From: JAJEFO01 sp022819605
Lineage (GTDB): Bacteria; Pseudomonadota; Alphaproteobacteria; Rhodobacterales; Rhodobacteraceae
Assembly: GCA_965221545.1 (NCBI GenBank)
Contig: OZ244901.1
Location: 1,116,001 to 1,180,000, forward strand
Length of the DNA: 64,000 nt
Reading direction: 5' to 3'
Both the position numbers and the translations under genes were made by a program. This document shows, in pieces, positions 57,701 through 64,000 of this stretch; position 1 is the first letter of the stretch; every line of letters begins with the position of its first letter. The notes under the pieces are model-generated. The model was not told the origin of the DNA, searched no databases, and was given only the letters and a program-made list of their open reading frames with translations.

Positions 57701-60700
57701 CGGCGTGACCGTCACCGGCGGCCCGCTGACGGTGGAGGAGAGCGACGATGCGAGCACGCAGAACAACCGCGAGGACCAGGCGACCTACACGGTGGCGCTG
57801 GCCAGCGAGCCGACCGACGCTGTGACCGTCGAGATTGGCGTACCGGATGGCGCGCCCTTCACGGTCAGCCACAGCGAGATCGCGTTCACCTCGTCGAACT
57901 GGACCCGCGCCCTGACCGTCACCGTGACGGCGGCGGACGACGACGTGGACAACGCCGGCAACCGGCGCACCGCCGACATCACGCATTCAGTGGATGCCGG
58001 TGACTCGGATTACGGCGGCGTCGAAGCCTCGGATGTTGAAGTGACCGTCAACGACGACGACGGCACGCCGCAAGCGACCCTGGTGCTGACGCCCGCCTCC
58101 ATCGACGAGACGGGAACGTCGAACCGCGCCACCGTCACGGCGCGCCTGAACCGCGCTTCAGAGGCCGCCGTCACGCTCGAAGTGGCCGCCGCGCCGGTGA
58201 GCCCGGCGGCTGCCGCCGACATCGCGGTCAGCCAGAACAAGACCCTGACGATTGCCGCCGGCAGCACCGTGAGCACCGGCGCCGTCACCATCACCGCCAC
58301 CAACAACGCCGTCGATGCCCTCGACAAGACCTTCACCGTCTCGGCCACCGCTACCGGCGGCGGCGTGGCAGCGCCGGCGAACCGGACGCTGACCATCGCG
58401 GACGACGACGCCACCACGGTGACGCTGGCGCGGACGGGCAGTGGCGGCATCGCCGAGGACGGCGGCGAGGTGGATGTGACCATCACGCTGGGACGCGAAC
58501 TTGTGAATGGCGAAAGTGTGACGGTGCCGCTCGCCGTCGGTGGCGCGGAGGTGACTACCCACTACACCTTCGCGCTCAAGGGCAACGGCGGCACCGGCGT
58601 TTCCATGAGCACCTCGAATCCGCACAACGCGCAAAACCCCGCCGTGACCCTGAGCGGCGCAGGGGCGCAAACCGCCACGCTCACACTCACCGCCGTCGCC
58701 AACAGCGACCGGGCAAGGCGCACCGTCAGCATCGGCTACGGCACGTCCAGCCGCGCTCCGACATCGACGGGCCTTTCGGGCGGCATTTCGACCATGGGCG
58801 CTGTCTCGGTGCCCATCAATGATGACGACGCCATGATCACCGTGGCGAATGCGAGCGCCGCGGAGGGCAGCGCCGTCGAGTTCACCGTGTCGCTGCCGGA
58901 CCCGGCTCCAACGGGCGGCGTAACCATCGACTACTCGACCTCCGACGGACGTGGCAACAAGGACGACGCGAGCTACCAGATCGCCACCGGCACTGACTAT
59001 ACGGCGGCCGCGGCAAATGCCTCGCTGCAAATCGCCGCGACCCGGACGAGCGGCACGATTCGCATCAATACCGCCCAGGACAGCAGCTACGAGGGCGACC
59101 ACCACTTCACGCTAAATCTCGACCGAACCGACACCTTCAACATCAGCCCCGACGCAAACTCGGCCACCGGCACCATCACCGACGAGGCGGACCTGCCGAG
59201 CTTCGCGTTCTCCAGCACCGCGAGCACGTTGGCGGAAAGCGTTGGCACCGTGTCGCTGACGGTGGAGAAGACCGGCGCCACCCTGCTGCCGGCCACGGTC
59301 AGCTACGCCACCGCCGACGGCACCGCCACCGGCGGCAGCGACTTCACGGCCATCACCGCCACCGACCTGGTGTTCGCTGCCGCAGACACCAGCAAGACCT
59401 TCACCGTCGCCATCGCCAACGACACCAGCGACGAGGTGACGGAAACCTTCAGCGTCGATCTCACGGCCAGGTCGCACGGCAAGATCGGCACGGGTTCCAG
59501 CCACGCCATCAGCATCACCGACAACGACCCGACGACGGTGACGCTCAGCGCAACGAACGCCGCCATCGACGAGGACGGCGGCACGAAGAACATCACCGTG
59601 ACCCTTGGCCGGGCGCTCACCGGCGACGAAACCTTGTCGGTGCCGATCACCTTCGGCGGCACGGCGGCCTTCGGCGTTGACTACACGCTCGGCGCACCTG
59701 ACCCGGCGCCGAAGGGCGTGACCTACTCGAACCTCGCCAGCACCGACCATGCGAGAGATCCGCCGACCATCGCCTTCTCCGGCGTGGCCAATGCCGTGAA
59801 TTCGGCGACCCTGACGCTCACCGCCAGCGATGACAGCATCGACGAGGGCGCATCGGAGTCGGTGAGCCTCGGCCTCGGCACGCTCGTCCCCGCCAACCTC
59901 GACGGCGGCGCTTCCGGTTCCGGCACGCCGGGCTTCAACATCACCGACGACGACAACGCCCCAACCGGCATCAGCCTCTCCGTCAGTCCGCCGAGCGTTG
60001 CCGAGAACGCCGGCGCCACCAGCTTCACGGTGACCGCCACCGTCACCGGCGGCAGCGCGTACAACACCAAGACCACGGTGGCGGTGGAGGTCGGCGACGC
60101 GGACAACGACAGCGCCATATCCGGCACCGACTACGCGGCGGTCACGCCCTTCGACATCAAGATCGAGGCGGGCGGCATGAGCGGCGAGGAGACCTTCAAG
60201 CTTGACCCGACGGACGACGCGCTCGACGAGGGGAACGAGACCATCAGCGTGAGTGGCGTGTCCAACAACCTGACCGTGACTGGCACGAGCATCACCCTCA
60301 CCGACGACGACACCCGCGGCGTGACCGTCACCGGCGGTCCGCTGACGGTGGAGGAGAGCGACGATGCGAGCACGCAGAACGACCGCGAGGACCAGGCGAC
60401 CTACACGGTGGCGCTTGATAGCATACCCACCGCAGACGTCGTCATCGAGGTCACCGCCGCCGGTGGCGTGACCGTCAGCCCGGCGAGCCTGACCTTCACC
60501 CCAAGCGGCGCCGGCATCTGGAGCACGGCGCAGAGGGTCACGGTCACGGCCACCGACGACGACATCGACAACACCGGCGACCGGCGCACCGCCAGCATCA
60601 CCCACAAGGTGGTGGCCGGAACGTCCGACTACGTCGGCGTGACCGCGGACGGGGTAAGCGTCACGGTCAACGACGACGATGACGCGCCGACCGGCATTCG

Positions 60701-63700
60701 ACTCACCACCAGCATCGCCAGCATCGCCGAGGACGCGGCCACGGCGACGGTCACCGTCACCGCCACCGTCACCGGCGACACGGCCTACGCCACCGCTACC
60801 ACCGTCGCGGTCGAAGTGGGTGACACCGACAACGACAGCGCGACCGAGGGTGAGGACTACGCGACCGTGGCCGGGTTCGACATCACCATCGACGCCGGGA
60901 AGACGACGGGCACCAACACGTTCACCCTCGATCCCAGCGACGACGCGCTCGACGAAGACGGCGAGTCCATCAGCGTCACAGGCGCATCGGGCGATCTTGG
61001 CATCACCGGCGCGAGCATCGAGATCACCGACAACGACACCCGCGGCGTAAGCGTCGAGCCCACCAGCCTGACCCTCGAGGAGATCGACGCCAGCGGCACT
61101 GCCGCCGAGGAGCACAAGGGCACCTACGAGGTGGTGCTGACCAGTGAGCCCACCGACGACGTGACCGTTACCGTTGGCGTACCGGAGGGCGCGCCCTTCA
61201 CGGTGAGCGACGCCAGCCTGACCTTCACCCCGTCGAACTGGAGCACCGCCCGGACCCTCACCGTCACGGCTTCGAACGATGACGTGGACAACGCCGGCGA
61301 TGCCCGCGCCGCGAACATCACCCACACGGTGGTCGCGGACGACTCCGACTACGGTGGCGTCGCCGCGTCCAATGTGGCGGTGACCGTGAATGACGATGAC
61401 ACCAAAGGCGTGACCGTCACCGGCGGCCCGCTGACGGTGGAGGAGAGCGACGATGCGAGCACGCAGAACAACCGCGAGGACCAGGCGACCTACACCGTCG
61501 CGCTCGACAGCCAGCCTACGGACGACGTGACCGTCAGCATCGTCGCGCCGGAGGGCGCGCCGTTCACTGTCAGCCCGACCAGCCTGACGTTCACCCCCAG
61601 CGGCGCCGGCATCTGGAGCAGCGCGCAGACAGTCACCGTCACCGCGGTCGATGACGACATCGACAACCAGGGCGATGCGCGCAGCGCGAGCATCACCCAC
61701 GCCGTCGATGCGGGCGACTCCGACTACGGCGACGTGACGGCATCCGCGGTCCGCGTCACGGTCAACGACGACGACGCGGCCCCGACGGGCATCACGCTGA
61801 CCACCGACACGGCGCGCATCGCCGAGGACGCGGCGACGAAGACGGTCAAGGTGACCGCCACGGTGAACGGCGACACCACCTACGCGACCGACACCACCGT
61901 CCGCGTCACGATCGGCGACAGCAACGACAGCGCCATATCCGGCACCGACTACGCGGCGGTCACGCCCTTCGACATCAAGATCGAGGCGGGCGGCATGAGC
62001 GGCGAGGAGACCTTCAAGCTTGACCCGACGGACGACGCGCTCGACGAGAAGGAGGAGAGCATCAGCGTCAAGGGCGCGTCGGGCGCGCTCGCCATCACGG
62101 GCGCCGTCATCAAGCTGACCGACGACGACGTGCCGGAGCTGAGCATCACGGCGGGTTCGGCGGTGGACGAGGGCACGGCGGCGAGCTTCACCGTCAAAGC
62201 CGACATCGCGCCCGCCGAGGACCTGACGGTGAACGTCGACGTGGACGCCCCTGCCAGCTTCGTCGCCAGCGGCAACGCGGGCAGGCAGACCTTCACCCTT
62301 GAGGCCGGCGCCACCAGCGCGACCCATGAAGTGAGCACCCTGTCCGACACGACGGACGAGGCCGACGGTTCGGTGGAGGTGACGCTGGAGACCGGCGACG
62401 GCTACACCGTCCACGCCGGCAACGGCAGCGCGAGCGTCGCGGTGCGCGACGACGACGAGACGACCGTCACCCTCGCGGGAACCGGCAGCATCGCCGAGGA
62501 CGGCGGCACGCAGGACGTGACCGTCACGCTGGGCCGGGCGCTGGTGACCGGCGAGAGCGTGACCGTGCCGCTGAGCGTCACCGGCGCGACGGTGGCGACG
62601 CACTACACGTTCGGCTTGAAGGGCAACGGCGGCACCGGCGTCTCGATGGACACGAGCGACCCGCACAGCGCCCAGGATCCCGCCGTGAAGATCGCGGGGG
62701 CCGGCGCGCAAACCGCCACGCTGACGTTCGCGGCGGAGGACAACAGCGACCGCGACACGCGGGTCGCGACCATCGCCTTCGGCACGAGCGCCCGCGCACC
62801 GACATCCACCGGACTCTCGGGCGGCATTGATCCGACGGGTTCGGCCGCCGTCACCATCGTCGACGACGACGCGATGATCACGGTGGCCGATGCCGGCGCC
62901 GACGAGGGTAGCGCCGTCGAGTTCACGGTGAGGCTGCCGGACCCCGCGCCCGCAGGCGGCGTGACGGTCACCTATTCGACCGCCAATGGCCGCGGCAACG
63001 AAAGCGACGAGGCCTGGCAGGTCGCCACCGGCGCCGACTACACGGCGGCGGCACAGGACGCGGCCATCACCATCGCCAAGGACGGGCGCACGGGCACCAT
63101 CAGCATCGACACCGCCCAGGACGGCACCTACGAGGGCGACCATCACTTCACGCTGACGCTCACCGGCACGAGCACCTTCAACATCAGCGGCACGTCAGGT
63201 TCGGCCACCGGCACCATCACCGACGAGGCGGACCTGCCGAGCTTCGCGTTCTCCTCCGCCGCGAGCGCGGCGGTCGAGGACGCCGGGGACGTGACGCTGA
63301 CGGTGGAGAAGACCGGCGCCACCCTGCTGCCCGCGACGGTGAGCTATGCCACCGCCGACGGCACCGCGACCGGCGGCAGCGACTTCACGGCCATCGCCGC
63401 CACCGACCTTGTGTTCGCTGCCGCCGACACCAGCAAGACCTTCGACGTCGCCATCACCGACGACGCCCTTGACGAGGTGACGGAAACCTTCAGCGTCGGT
63501 CTCGCGGCCAGGTCGAACGGCAAGATCGGCACGGGTTCCGGCCACGCCGTCAGCATCACCGACAACGACCCGACGACGGTGACGCTCAGCGCAGCGAACG
63601 CCGCCATGGCCGAGGACGGCGGCACCAAGACCATCACCGTCGCGCTGGGCCGGGCGCTGACCGGCAGCGAGACGCTGTCGGTGCCGATCGCCTTCGGAGG

Positions 63701-64000
63701 CGATGCCACCTTCGGAACCGACTACGCGCTCGCCGAGCCCAGCTCGACGCCGAAGGGCGTGACCTACTCGAACCTCGCGAGCGACGACCATGCGAAAAAT
63801 CCGCCGACAATCGCCTTCTCCGGCGTGCCCAATGCCGCGAGTTCGGCGACCCTCACGCTCACCGCCAGCGACGACGCAACCGACGAGGGCGCATCGGAGT
63901 CGGTGAGCCTCGGCCTCGGCACGCTCGTCCCCGCCAGCCTCGACGGCGGCGCTTCCGGTTCCGGCACGCCGGGCTTCAACATCACCGACGACGACAACGC
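54537..64000 (+). CDS. Giant Calx-beta repeat protein, continuation after frameshift (open at right edge)
   Basis: From 54537 a different frame reads without a stop to the window end (3,154 codons). It resumes exactly the module the first frame abandons: G-D-A-N-D-S-A-R-S-G-A-D-Y. Paralogous modules have T-V-R-V-T-V-G-D at this spot, so restoring one G between 54534 and 54535 rejoins the two frames. There is no start codon or ribosome binding site of its own. Content is more Calx-beta-type modules with T-R-G-V-T-V-T-G-G-P-L-T-V-E-E-S-D-D units at 54759, 57703, 60319 and 61407. With the N-terminal part the gene exceeds 10,500 codons and its C-terminus is not seen. If the deletion is real, this part is untranslated; if it is a sequencing error, this is one gene. 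Confidence 0.85.
54759..57343 (+). repeat. Superrepeat copy B
   Basis: Collinear and near-identical to 61407-64000 over about 2.6 kb, including long exact stretches in the A-R-A-P-T-S-T-G-L-S-G-G-I-D region. Copies B and C differ in length by 9 bp (three extra residues, S-G-A-G-I-W-S-S versus S-N-W-S-T). Confidence 0.85.
58402..59959 (+). repeat. Superrepeat copy D (partial)
   Basis: The latter part of the superrepeat order (T-V-T-L-A-R-T-G-S-G-G-I-A-E-D-G-G through S-G-T-P-G-F-N-I-T-D-D-D) recurs here between copies B and C. Confidence 0.75.
61407..64000 (+). repeat. Superrepeat copy C (cut by window edge)
   Basis: Matches copy B in order and closely in sequence, up to the last base of the window. 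Confidence 0.85.

Noticed and set aside
34720..63146. Very long minus-strand open frames, up to 1,344 codons, opposite the giant gene
   Set aside because: They mirror the repetitive GC-rich codons of the Calx-beta gene, are Gly/Arg/His/Asp-rich in a periodic way, and lack ribosome binding sites or family motifs. They are antisense shadows.

Overview
The window reads as a GC-rich alphaproteobacterial chromosome segment, probably Rhodobacterales-like. This is inferred from gene content (a choX/choW/choV choline transporter, a TctCBA tripartite transporter, an HpaR-type MarR regulator) and from IS66, IS91, IS630, IS5 and IS1634 transposase genes or remnants. Nothing in the window fixes the species. 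Intact metabolic operons, nearly all on the minus strand, alternate with strips of decayed mobile DNA. The right half is taken up by one enormous surface or secreted protein gene.

Layout. 1-461: 5' part of a lipoprotein gene running off the left edge. 1600-1965: decayed small zinc-ribbon gene. 2177-4639 (+): penicillin-acylase-type Ntn hydrolase. 4640-5732: IS91 transposase wreck and two tyrosine-recombinase C-terminal fragments joined back to back at a 20-bp perfect palindrome. 5946-8666 (-): BCCT transporter preceded by an orphan polyamine-type binding protein. 9070-9571: IS66 and IS5-like scraps. 9983-13735 (-): choX, alpha/beta hydrolase, choW, choV. 14040-14555: IS630 and IS5 scraps. 14704-20508 (-): tctC, tctB, tctA, aldehyde dehydrogenase, Tm-1-like protein, with a MarR/HpaR-type regulator at 21400-21840. 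A 12-bp motif occurs at both the regulator and the tctC promoter. 22088-24350 (-): CrtC/AttH lipocalin-like protein and a metallo-beta-lactamase-fold protein. 24817-25188: IS1634 fragment.

25729-31491: a small one-TM protein followed by an archaeo-eukaryotic-primase plus SF2-helicase protein of the TOTE conflict-system type. A complete 3,012-bp IS66 element (28399-31410, 25-bp inverted repeats, 8-bp target duplication GACAGATC) has landed near its 3' end and cut off the last 23 codons, which are still readable on the far side.

32046-64000: sixteen perfect tandem copies of CCGGATCG lie just upstream of a Calx-beta-type repeat protein gene of more than 10,500 codons that is still open at the right edge. 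A one-base deletion near 54534 splits it into two frames. Inside it are higher-order duplications of about 2.6 kb, and one pair of paralogous blocks differs by an exact in-frame 183-bp deletion that fuses two modules.

How the genes fit together: the left half handles quaternary amines (BCCT, Cho system), amide cleavage (acylase) and organic acids or aldehydes (Tct, aldehyde dehydrogenase). The right half is accessory: a probable anti-invader primase-helicase, its IS insertion, and a repeat-rich secreted giant. No rRNA, convincing tRNA or CRISPR array was seen.
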